Positions 16,782 through 24,382 of a stretch of DNA of 41,597 nucleotides are shown here, piece after piece. Numbering within the stretch: the stretch's first letter is position 1; each line of letters begins with the position of its first letter. The DNA is taken from NCBI GenBank assembly GCA_016215705.1, contig JACRIR010000240.1, positions 1-41,597 of the forward strand. The letters are read 5' to 3'. A program made the translations under genes and the position numbers. This DNA comes from Candidatus Poribacteria bacterium (GTDB lineage: Bacteria; Abyssobacteria; SURF-5). A model generated the notes under the pieces. That model had not been told where the DNA came from. It made no database searches and was given only the letters and a program-made list of their open reading frames with translations.

Positions 16782-16808
16782 AGTTATGACCTCCTTGAAA
16801 TACAATTA

Positions 16809-19202
16809 TCAGCATCCGCAGATTTCACTGCGCGCGATGATCTCTTCCTGTGTGGCTTCCGTGAGTTCCACGAAGCGGGCGCTGTAACCGGTCACCCGAA
16901 CCAGTAAATCCTCATACTTTGCGGGATTTTTCTGGGCGTCTCGCAACGTCTCGGTATCAACGGTTGAGATTTGCAGATGCTGTCCGCCAAGTTTGAAGAA
17001 GTAGGCCTTGAGCAGCGAAATGAACGCCTGAACCCCCTGTTCGGTATCGAACATCTTCGGGCTGTAGCGCTGGTTGTATGACGAGCCGCCGGCCATTTTT
17101 GTGAAATCCATAGCGCAGACCGATTGCATGGATGCCGTCGGACCCTCTTTATCCATGCCGGACGTGGGACCGCAGCCGGGACTCATCGCCTCGCCCGCGT
17201 GCCTGCCGTCGGCCGAGGCCGCCACCATTGAGCCCTGATATATGTGGTGCGCTTCGGTATGCATTGACAGCACATGAGCTCCGCCGCGACTCGTTTTGGG
17301 CTGGCTCAGCAGGAGTTCGTCCGTGAAGTCAACAAGGTCCTTGGCAATCTCGTCCGCCCTGGAATCGCACGTTCCAAATTTAGGGGCATGGTTGCGAAGC
17401 GCCTGACGTTCCTCTTCGTTGTATTCAAAATCGGTTTTGAGCCAGCCTACGACTTCATCCAGCGTGTGAGACTTCTTCGTATACACAACGTCTCTTATCG
17501 CCGCCAATGAGTCAATCAGGGTGCCGTTGCCGACGAGCGCGATCCCGCTCGCGTTATTGAGCGCTCCACCCGCCTTGACATCCTTGCCGCGCTCAAGCGA
17601 GCCCGGTACGAGCGGGGAAAGCACGGGGTTGGGCAGGTCGCGTCTTTGTATGTCGCCTACCAGTCGGTATTGCGAAAAGGCCCGCTCCAATACGGACCGA
17701 TAGTAGTCTTTGAAGGCGGCATAGAAATCTTCCCATGACTCATACTCTGGAGAGGGCATGTCTGCGTCGTCACCGGCAAGCGAGAGGATCGGCTTGCCGC
17801 CGTTGAGAAACATTTCCAGGATTTTCGGCCCATTAAAGAAGACCGAGCAGCTCGGGCCGTACATGTTGCCGCTCAAAGGCTGTATGCAGCCGGTGAGAAC
17901 ATAATCCCGGGCGTCTTCGACCGGAACCCCGACACGCGTGAAACTTTCGACGATGACGTTGTCGTTGAATACCTGCACAACGTTGGAGCCATTGGTCATT
18001 ACTTCGCCTACGGCCTGGAAGAAGGACTCGGGAGTGTCCGGATGCAAGCGAATGGTTACGCTCGGATGAAGGAGTCTTACTGCATCCGCCGCATCCAGAA
18101 AGACGTAGGAAAGCTCGTTTGTGGCGTCTTTGCCGTCTCTGTCTACTCCGCCCAGAGTGAGGTCGAATCTGGTGGAATTGCCGTCAACAACTCTTGTAAT
18201 GACGTATTCGCCAAGAAAGACGACCTGGTTGAATCTAACGAAGAGCTCATCGATAAACTCCTGAGCATCTTCGCGGGAAAGTCGCCCTTCTTTGACATCA
18301 CGCCGATAGAACGGATACAGATATTGGTCTATTCGAGCCCCGGGAAGCTCCATGGGCATGTCCATCTGCTGCAATCCGCAGAAGGTGAACCAGAATGACT
18401 GCACTGCCTCACGGAATGTGCGCGCAGGTTTTGCCGGCACTTGCGCGCATATCTCGGCGATTTCACGAAGTTCCTTTGCGCGTTCTTCCGACGGCGCAGT
18501 CCGGGCCATCTCACTTGCCAGCCGGGAGTGCCTTTTTGCAAGTTCAATGACGCCTTCGGCTGCGATAATTACGGCTTTGTAAAACGCTCGCTTGTCCTCG
18601 GCCTCCGGGCCACCGTTGGAAACACCCGCCAGGCGCGCCTGCGCTTCGCCGATGATGCCCTCGTAGCCGTTTTCAAGAACCTTGCGGTAGTCTACGTAAG
18701 AGAGGCCGGTGCTTCCCTGAAAATCGTTGAACGGAATGATCGCCAGATTCCGCACGAGAAAATCTGTGTCCTTATCCAACTGCTTCGCCCACTTGTCGAA
18801 TCCGCTGGTCCCGTCCCAAAACGGCAGGATATCTTCACGCAGCTCTCTCTTTTCCTCGTCCGTGAGTTTGAACTGCATAGACGTCCGCTCGTTGAAATTG
18901 TCGAGTTCTTTGATTAGGCCATCGCTCTTGAGCTCAGGATACAGCGCTGAGCCCTTGAATTTCTCGGTGCTCTTGCCGACAATCAACTCACTATCGGAGA
19001 TATCTATGGGGAGCTTCTTGAGTGTTTCTCTGACACCAAGCGCAAACTGAATGATTCTCGGAAGATCACGGTTGTTCCGAATGGCGTTGGTTACTTCGCG
19101 AACGCGCACTATTCCGAGTTCGCGAGGAGCGTCAATCACGCGCCTGCGCATGTGCTGAAGCCTTTGTGATAAGGCTCGTCGCTGTTTTGTGATGGTCGTC
19201 AT
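16809..19202 (-). CDS. Glycyl radical enzyme 2 (GCIQP variant)
   Basis: The 797-residue protein is a full-length pyruvate formate-lyase-like glycyl radical enzyme. The radical site is Gly772 in RVTGYSARF. The catalytic Cys is Cys439 in LTGCIQPLSG. In many eliminases and decarboxylases of the family (for example choline TMA-lyase) the residue two after Cys is Glu, the general base; here it is Gln441. An extra Cys452 (YGPSCSVF) follows. The chain ends in Cys-Gly-Cys, which is unusual. It is a diverged paralogue of the protein encoded at 20067-22508. GGGAGG precedes the ATG. Its substrate is unknown; loss of the base suggests a different reaction or a non-eliminating role. Confidence 0.92.
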   Translation of the reverse strand: MTTITKQRRALSQRLQHMRRRVIDAPRELGIVRVREVTNAIRNNRDLPRIIQFALGVRETLKKLPIDISDSELIVGKSTEKFKGSALYPELKSDGLIKELDNFNERTSMQFKLTDEEKRELREDILPFWDGTSGFDKWAKQLDKDTDFLVRNLAIIPFNDFQGSTGLSYVDYRKVLENGYEGIIGEAQARLAGVSNGGPEAEDKRAFYKAVIIAAEGVIELAKRHSRLASEMARTAPSEERAKELREIAEICAQVPAKPARTFREAVQSFWFTFCGLQQMDMPMELPGARIDQYLYPFYRRDVKEGRLSREDAQEFIDELFVRFNQVVFLGEYVITRVVDGNSTRFDLTLGGVDRDGKDATNELSYVFLDAADAVRLLHPSVTIRLHPDTPESFFQAVGEVMTNGSNVVQVFNDNVIVESFTRVGVPVEDARDYVLTGCIQPLSGNMYGPSCSVFFNGPKILEMFLNGGKPILSLAGDDADMPSPEYESWEDFYAAFKDYYRSVLERAFSQYRLVGDIQRRDLPNPVLSPLVPGSLERGKDVKAGGALNNASGIALVGNGTLIDSLAAIRDVVYTKKSHTLDEVVGWLKTDFEYNEEERQALRNHAPKFGTCDSRADEIAKDLVDFTDELLLSQPKTSRGGAHVLSMHTEAHHIYQGSMVAASADGRHAGEAMSPGCGPTSGMDKEGPTASMQSVCAMDFTKMAGGSSYNQRYSPKMFDTEQGVQAFISLLKAYFFKLGGQHLQISTVDTETLRDAQKNPAKYEDLLVRVTGYSARFVELTEATQEEIIARSEICGC

Positions 19203-19237
19203 TTCATAACCTCCCTCTTATTCGAATTTCGTGTTAT

Positions 19238-19963
19238 CTATATTTTTTCCATGAGTCTTCCGGCTTTGGCCTTTTGTCTGGCCATGAACAGAGGACCGTG
19301 ATCCACCTTCTTCGTGTCTATTACGAATTGCAGCGCTTTGCGCGCTTCGTCTTTCTTGCGGCGGGAAATCTCCAGTTCGGCATACGAAATCGCGGCAACC
19401 GGGCAGGCTGGCGCAAGCTCACGCGCCCGTGTAAGATGTTCGAGCGATTTCCTCTTGTTGCCGATGCCGATTGGCCTCGGCGGGGAGAGACGATACAGAT
19501 TCCCGAGCACCTGGTGTCCCATCGCACTATTGTATGTTTCGTCCAACTCGACGGCGCGCCTGGCATACGCCGCGATCTTTGGAAGATAGTGCAATATGCT
19601 CATAATGCCTTCTTCCTGACCATGAATACCCAGCATCGCCGATGCCCACGCGTTGGCCCAAACATTGCCTTCGTCGAATTCCAGCGCCTTCTTTGCCAGG
19701 TCAGCGCCCTTTTTCGCGAATTCTCTTCGCGCCTTGCTGCCTTCCGGCGCATACTCGTAATGCCAGAATTCAACCTGGGCCAGATAAGCGTATATCCGCG
19801 ACTTAATAGCGGGATCGGACACCTTCTTCAGAGTTTCCTGCAAAAGCCTCTCGGCCCTATTCAAGTTGTCGTCCTCTTCCAATACCTCGAAGCAGTGGTC
19901 AACTTTCGCGAACATTTCCGCGAGTTCGGCATCCGTTATTGTGTCTGCAATTGCGCCAGTCAT
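19238..19963 (-). CDS. TPR-type helical protein 2 (TatT-like)
   Basis: The 241-residue protein is all-helical with tetratricopeptide-like repeats (NLNRAERLLQETLKKV, AKKGADLAKKALEFDEGNVWANAW, KIAAYARRAVELDETYNSAMGHQVLGNLYRL, and KSLEHLTRARELAPACPVAAISYAELE). The central GHQVLGNLYRLSPPRPIGIGNK motif resembles the TRAP-transporter TatT-type TPR family. It has no signal peptide. ATG 19963 was chosen because AAGGAG lies seven to twelve bases upstream. It pairs with the glycyl radical enzyme gene just downstream, as its paralogue does with the first one, so each enzyme seems to have its own TPR partner, perhaps a chaperone or binding subunit. Confidence 0.82.
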   Translation of the reverse strand: MTGAIADTITDAELAEMFAKVDHCFEVLEEDDNLNRAERLLQETLKKVSDPAIKSRIYAYLAQVEFWHYEYAPEGSKARREFAKKGADLAKKALEFDEGNVWANAWASAMLGIHGQEEGIMSILHYLPKIAAYARRAVELDETYNSAMGHQVLGNLYRLSPPRPIGIGNKRKSLEHLTRARELAPACPVAAISYAELEISRRKKDEARKALQFVIDTKKVDHGPLFMARQKAKAGRLMEKI

Positions 19964-20066
19964 GTTACTATCTCCTTCTTTTGTTTGGTTGTTGTGGTTT
20001 CCATGCCCGGCTAAGGGCATGCTCTTTTTGCCCTCTACTGATGACTTCTCTTTTTTTCGTCCATAT

Positions 20067-22508
20067 TCATCCGCACGCGCACATTTCCGAGCGCCGGATT
20101 ACTTCTTCCTGCGTTGGCTTTGTCAGGTCGATGAATCGAGCGCTGTAGCCTGCGATCCGAACGAAGAGGTCTTCGTATTTTTCCGGATGCTGCTGCGCCT
20201 TCCGAAGTGTTTCGGTGTCGGCCACCGTAACTTGCAGGTGCTGGCCGCCAAGCCTGAAGAAATAGGTCTTTAGCATGGAAGCGAACTGGCCGACGCTTTC
20301 CTGATTGCTGAAAAGAGTCGGGTTGAAACGCATATTGCACGAAGCGCCGGCATAGACTTTGGTGTAATCAATCGTGGCCATTGAACGAAGCGAAGATGTG
20401 GGCCCCTCGCGGTCCATGCCGGGTGTCGGGCCGGCGCCGGCGCTGAGCATTTCTCCTTCGGGTCGTCCATTCGGCATGGCTGCAACAATTGCCCCCTGAT
20501 ACACATGGTGCGCCTCTGAATGAAGCCCCAGAACCCAAGAACCGTTTCTGTATGTGCGTTTTTCTTTTAACACTTCGTCCATAAAATCGACTATGTCTTT
20601 GGCAATCTCATCCACGTACGGGTCATTGTTTCCGTATTTCGGCAAGTGATTGAGAAGCCTTTGCCTTTCTTTTTCGTAACCGCGGAAACCGGACTTGAGC
20701 CATTCGACTACTTCTTCCAGGTTGTGCTGCCTTTCGTCATAAACGATCTTGCGTATGGCCGCAAGCGAATCCGCAAGAGTTCCAATACCAAGCAAGTCGA
20801 TGCCCAACAGGTTGTAGCGCGCTCCACCCGACTTTATATCCTTGCCGTTTTCAACTGTTCCATCTATCAGGGCAGAAAGAATAGGATTGGGGAGCAACCG
20901 TTTTTGGATTTCACACGCAATATCAAGCGCATCCATTGTTTTTTCCAGTATGGAACGAAGGTAGTCCGTGAATTTTCCATAGAATTCGGCAAATGAACTG
21001 CACTTGGGACTCGGCAAGTCCTGCTCGTCGCCACAAACAGAAATCATGGGTCTTCCACCATTGAGGAACAGTTCGAGTATTTTGGGCCCGTTTATGAAAG
21101 CCGAGCAGGGGGAGCCATACGTGCTCCCCGGTATTGGCTCCACGCAGCCGGTTAAAACATAATCACGCGCGGCTTGAATCGGCCACCCAAGACGCGTAGC
21201 GCCTTTCACCATGACTTCATCATTGAACACGTGCATGACATTCGCGCCATTCGTCATTAGATTTGTCGTCGCGTTTACGAAAGCTTCAGGAGAATCCGGG
21301 TGCAGGCGAACAGCTACGTTCGGGCTTATGAGCCTCATGTTGTTCACGGCCTCCAACGCCAGGTAGGAAAAGGCGTTCGTGGCGTCCTTGCCGTCCTTAC
21401 CCACACCGCCCAGGGTCAGTTCGTACCTCGAAGTGTTGCCGTCATTGACCTTCGTCACGGCGTATTCCCCCAGTATAGTGACCTTATTGAACTTGATATA
21501 AAACTCTTCAAGAAGCTCCAGCGCTTCGCTGCGGGTCAAGCCGCCCTCTTCAACATCACTGCGATAATATGGATAAAGATACTGATCCACACGGCCGAGA
21601 GGAATCTCTTGCCCGACGTCCAGTTGGGCTATTCCGATGAAAGTGAGCCAGACCGCCTGCAAGGCTTCTTGAAAAGTGCGCGCAGGTTTAGCCGGCACTC
21701 GCTCGCATATCTCGGCGATTTCGCGAAGTTCCTGTGCGCGCTCGTGGGAAGTCGCTCCGGAAGCCGAAGCATGCGCCAGTTGCGAATAGCGGGATGCAAG
21801 CCCAATCACACCTTCCGAGGCAATGATTACGGACGTGTAGAAACTTTTTTTCCCTTCCCTTTCGGGGTCGTCGCTTTCGATTCTCGCCATTGCCGCCTTG
21901 GCTTCGTCTATGATGCCTTCGAATCCTTTCTGAAGGACTTTCTCATAATCAATATGGGCCAGGTGATTGGCGCCATTGAAATCGTTCTGGATCACGATCG
22001 CGATATTATCGACGAGAAAATGTATGTCTTCACTCTGACGGGACATCATATCGTCGAATGCGCTTTTGTTCTTCCAGAAGAGCAGGATTTCTTCTCGAAG
22101 CTCTCTCTTTTCTTCGTCAGTGATTGAAAAGCGCAAAGTCTCGCGCTCGGTGAAGTTCTGAAGTTCGGCAATCAAGAAATCGCTCTTGACCTCCGGATAC
22201 AGAACCGCACATTTGGTTTTCTCGCCATGCGCGCCGGCAATGCGCTCATCATCAGAAATTGAGATCGGAAGTTTGCGCAGGGCTTCTTTCATCCCCAGCG
22301 CGAGCTGAATCGCCCGCGGCCTGTCCGGATTCTGCTTCACAGCCTTGGTCACTTCGCGTGCGCGCACAAGACTTATCTCTCGAGGGGCCCGAAGCACTTG
22401 TTCCCGCATCCGTGCAATCCTCGGCGACAAATCGCCGCGAGCGGCTACCGCTGCGGATATCAGTTCGCTGTCATCGATCGCGGATTTACGGCTGGCTGTT
22501 GTTGTCAT
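20067..22508 (-). CDS. Glycyl radical enzyme 1 (GCVEP type)
   Basis: The 813-residue protein is a full-length glycyl radical enzyme of the PFL-like superfamily. The radical site is Gly787 in RIAGYSARF. The catalytic Cys455 lies in LTGCVEPIPG with Glu457 two residues on, as in C-N, C-O or C-S cleaving lyases and aryl-acetate decarboxylases. Tyr464 and an extra Cys468 follow (GSTYGSPCSAF). The C-terminus ends in Cys-Ala-Cys-Gly. The N-terminal 60 residues match those of the second paralogue (APREISLVRAREVTKAVKQN). AAGGAGG precedes the ATG. The substrate cannot be named; the methyl-transfer genes downstream suggest a methylated leaving group. Confidence 0.93.
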   Translation of the reverse strand: MTTTASRKSAIDDSELISAAVAARGDLSPRIARMREQVLRAPREISLVRAREVTKAVKQNPDRPRAIQLALGMKEALRKLPISISDDERIAGAHGEKTKCAVLYPEVKSDFLIAELQNFTERETLRFSITDEEKRELREEILLFWKNKSAFDDMMSRQSEDIHFLVDNIAIVIQNDFNGANHLAHIDYEKVLQKGFEGIIDEAKAAMARIESDDPEREGKKSFYTSVIIASEGVIGLASRYSQLAHASASGATSHERAQELREIAEICERVPAKPARTFQEALQAVWLTFIGIAQLDVGQEIPLGRVDQYLYPYYRSDVEEGGLTRSEALELLEEFYIKFNKVTILGEYAVTKVNDGNTSRYELTLGGVGKDGKDATNAFSYLALEAVNNMRLISPNVAVRLHPDSPEAFVNATTNLMTNGANVMHVFNDEVMVKGATRLGWPIQAARDYVLTGCVEPIPGSTYGSPCSAFINGPKILELFLNGGRPMISVCGDEQDLPSPKCSSFAEFYGKFTDYLRSILEKTMDALDIACEIQKRLLPNPILSALIDGTVENGKDIKSGGARYNLLGIDLLGIGTLADSLAAIRKIVYDERQHNLEEVVEWLKSGFRGYEKERQRLLNHLPKYGNNDPYVDEIAKDIVDFMDEVLKEKRTYRNGSWVLGLHSEAHHVYQGAIVAAMPNGRPEGEMLSAGAGPTPGMDREGPTSSLRSMATIDYTKVYAGASCNMRFNPTLFSNQESVGQFASMLKTYFFRLGGQHLQVTVADTETLRKAQQHPEKYEDLFVRIAGYSARFIDLTKPTQEEVIRRSEMCACG

Positions 22509-22541
22509 CGGTTTCCTCCTTTTGATGAATGCGCCATCAGT

Positions 22542-23258
22542 CTAAAGCTTCGCTAGAATGTCCCTTGCCCATTGTTTCATGTTTTCAGTGTAGATCGGCC
22601 CGCGGACTATTGTTTTCTGATTCAACACATGATCCGCCTCCTGCCGGGCTTTATCCTTCTCGCGAATACTGAAATATGCCTCGGCGAGGCGGAGCTTCGC
22701 CTGAGGATCATTCGGGGATAGTTCGTTGGCGCGAAGCAAATGCTCCACGGCCTTTTCTTTGTCACCGAAGGCAACCGGCGGCGGCGGTGTAAGCCTGTAA
22801 AGGTCTCCCAAAACCTGATGCGCTCCCCCATTCATATATGATTCATCCAGTTCAACTACTCGCTCCGCGCATTCCTTGATCTTGTCCATATAGAACAATG
22901 CGCTCAGAATGCCCATCTCCAGGCCGTGGACGCCCATAAGGAGCGCCGCCCAGTAGTTGGCGTACAGGTTGTTCGAATGGAGCTCCAGCGCCTTTTGGGC
23001 TAATCCGACGCCTCTTTCGGCTATTGCAAGGCGTTCTTCTTCCGGAGCGTAGTAGTGACGCCAGAATTCCGCTTGCGCCAGCATCGCATAAGCTCGCGCC
23101 AAGAGGGAAGCGTCAGTGATTCTTTCCCTGAGGGGCGTGAGCATAGCTTCTGCCTTGTCAAGATTGCCGTCCTCCTCGCACTGCTCAAAGAATCTGTCAA
23201 CTTCGACAAAGACTGCTTCGAGTTGTGAATCCGCGCCTGTCCTCGCCGCCTCACTCAT
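22542..23258 (-). CDS. TPR-type helical protein 1 (TatT-like)
   Basis: The 238-residue protein is a paralogue of the TPR protein at 19238-19963, with the same order of helices and the shared motif GAHQVLGDLYRLTPPPPVAFGDKEKAVEHLLRA (quoted in parts: HQVLGDLYRL, then PPPVAFGDKEKAVEHL). It has no signal peptide, so it is predicted to be cytoplasmic. ATG 23258 (MSEAARTG) is the start, because a perfect AAGGAGGG lies seven bases upstream. It is the first gene of the operon and follows a leader of about 257 bases. Its pairing with the downstream glycyl radical enzyme suggests a dedicated accessory or binding protein, but that role is inferred only from position. Confidence 0.82.
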   Translation of the reverse strand: MSEAARTGADSQLEAVFVEVDRFFEQCEEDGNLDKAEAMLTPLRERITDASLLARAYAMLAQAEFWRHYYAPEEERLAIAERGVGLAQKALELHSNNLYANYWAALLMGVHGLEMGILSALFYMDKIKECAERVVELDESYMNGGAHQVLGDLYRLTPPPPVAFGDKEKAVEHLLRANELSPNDPQAKLRLAEAYFSIREKDKARQEADHVLNQKTIVRGPIYTENMKQWARDILAKL

Positions 23259-23505
23259 CTTGATTCCCTCCTTGACCATGTTGATTCTCTTCCTGACCGC
23301 TCTCTTCAAGAATTCAGTTTGATGCTTCGTGCTTTCCCGTCACGCCTAGCGCACATCGGTACTGAATTTTCCTCTCTTCTTCCGGTGCTTCCGCTCTTGT
23401 GTTTTCCTTGGCTATGTGATACAGTTCCGATTGAGTAGGCGAACCTCCCAAGCAAGAAACCACGACAGGCCGCTAGGAGGCTAGGGTCTTTCGGTTTAGT
23501 TATTG

Positions 23506-23524
23506 ATTTCATACATGCGTAATT
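23506..23524 (-). promoter_or_regulatory. Putative TetR operator O2 over the operon start site
   Basis: Read on the - strand the site is AATTACGCATGTATGAAAT. It matches the palindromic site at 23665-23683 at 15 of 19 positions. It overlaps the -10 box (23522-23527) and the predicted start near 23515, where a bound repressor would block transcription. Confidence 0.6.
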
Positions 23525-23550
23525 ATACCATACTCCAATCTGTTTGTCAA
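23522..23550 (-). promoter_or_regulatory. Consensus sigma-70 promoter of the glycyl radical operon
   Basis: On the - strand TTGACA (23550-23545), a 17-base spacer and TATAAT (23527-23522) match the sigma-70 consensus perfectly. Such a strong promoter would need a repressor to be off; the TetR-like gene next to it fits that role. The predicted start is near 23515. Confidence 0.85.
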
Positions 23551-23664
23551 TACCCAGTGGATATGTGGCATAATTCTCATGAATGTGCTATAATTAGGCA
23601 AATCTGGATTGTCCTTGACATCGTAAATGGAGCAGTGTTTCGAAGAGAAGTGAAGCAATATTAA

Positions 23665-23683
23665 AATTACATGTGTATGTAAT
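23665..23683 (+). promoter_or_regulatory. Putative TetR operator O1 upstream of tetR
   Basis: AATTACATGTGTATGTAAT contains a perfect inverted repeat (ATTACAT, four bases, ATGTAAT) ending 23 bases before the regulator's start codon. The position suits autorepression. The related site at 23506-23524 suggests one protein binds both. Confidence 0.65.
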
Positions 23684-23706
23684 AAATAACTCAAGGGGGC
23701 CAATCC

Positions 23707-24300
23707 ATGCCGAAGGTCGTAAATCATAAGGACCGACGCGAGAACGTCGCCGAGGCCACTTGGCGTGTCATCGCCAAACAGGGAATCGAGACGACTACTA
23801 TAAGAGAGATCGCGAAGGAAGCTGATTGCTCCACGGGAATGCTTCAATACTATTTCAAGAACAAAGATGAGTTGATACTTTATGCGCTGCAGCTTGCCGT
23901 GTTGCGGATGGGCGGACGCATGTGGAAAAGAGGAGAGGAGTCGGCAGGAACCCAGATACTGAGGAACGTAGTCATCGAGTCACTTCCGCTTGATGAGGAG
24001 CGCCGATTGGAATGGCAAATCTTGGCGGTATTCTATGGACGGGCGGCAACCAGCACAAAGATGGCGGAAGAGTGTGATCTGTGGTACACAGACTACCGTA
24101 GCCTGCTACGGGGACTCATTACCAATGGAAAGCGAGACGGGCATTATCGAATGGAGATAGATGCGGCGACCGAGGCAGACGCCATAATATCGCTTGTCGT
24201 CGGGATCGGCGTTCTGACCATCATCAAACCTCGTCATTTCACTTCTGAGTTCCAGCTCGAATTGATGGATCGGCATCTTTCAACGTTGCTCACCAGGTGA
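23707..24300 (+). CDS. TetR-family transcriptional regulator (BetI-like C-domain)
   Basis: The 197-residue protein has the TetR helix-turn-helix at residues 10-57 (AEATWRVIAKQGIETTTIRE, then IAKEADCSTGMLQYYFKNKD). Its C-terminal ligand domain resembles the BetI-type group (LEWQILAVFYGRAA; DAIISLVVGIGVLTIIKP). BetI itself senses choline, but the domain is shared by many regulators and does not fix the ligand. An AAGGGGG site lies before the ATG. It is divergent from the glycyl radical/corrinoid operon, and two matching operator-like sites lie between them. It is the likely substrate-sensing repressor of both transcripts. Confidence 0.92.
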   Translation: MPKVVNHKDRRENVAEATWRVIAKQGIETTTIREIAKEADCSTGMLQYYFKNKDELILYALQLAVLRMGGRMWKRGEESAGTQILRNVVIESLPLDEERRLEWQILAVFYGRAATSTKMAEECDLWYTDYRSLLRGLITNGKRDGHYRMEIDAATEADAIISLVVGIGVLTIIKPRHFTSEFQLELMDRHLSTLLTR

Positions 24301-24382
24301 AACGCGGCCGGTGCGATTGGTCGTCCAGGCCGAACATGCATGATGTCCCTGTCGTCGTATTTCTACGCTTCGGGAACTGGCG

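Larger units (their letters stand above)
23259..23706. promoter_or_regulatory. Divergent control region of the glycyl radical operon and tetR
   Basis: This 448-base gap holds a perfect leftward promoter, two similar operator-like sites and a leader of about 257 bases before the first operon gene. A TATAAT at 23589-23594 may serve the rightward tetR gene, but no good -35 box is seen 16-18 bases before it. The leader contains a possible 68-codon frame (ATG at 23512) without a ribosome site. It shows no B12-box sequence that I can recognise, so I do not call a cobalamin riboswitch. Confidence 0.7.

Noticed and set aside
23306-23512. A 68-codon frame in the operon leader
   Set aside because: Its ATG is almost at the predicted transcript start, has no ribosome site, and the product is basic with no recognisable features; kept only as a note on the leader.
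23259-23515. Possible cobalamin riboswitch upstream of the corrinoid operon
   Set aside because: Corrinoid genes made me look for one, but I could not find a B12-box-like motif in the leader by eye.
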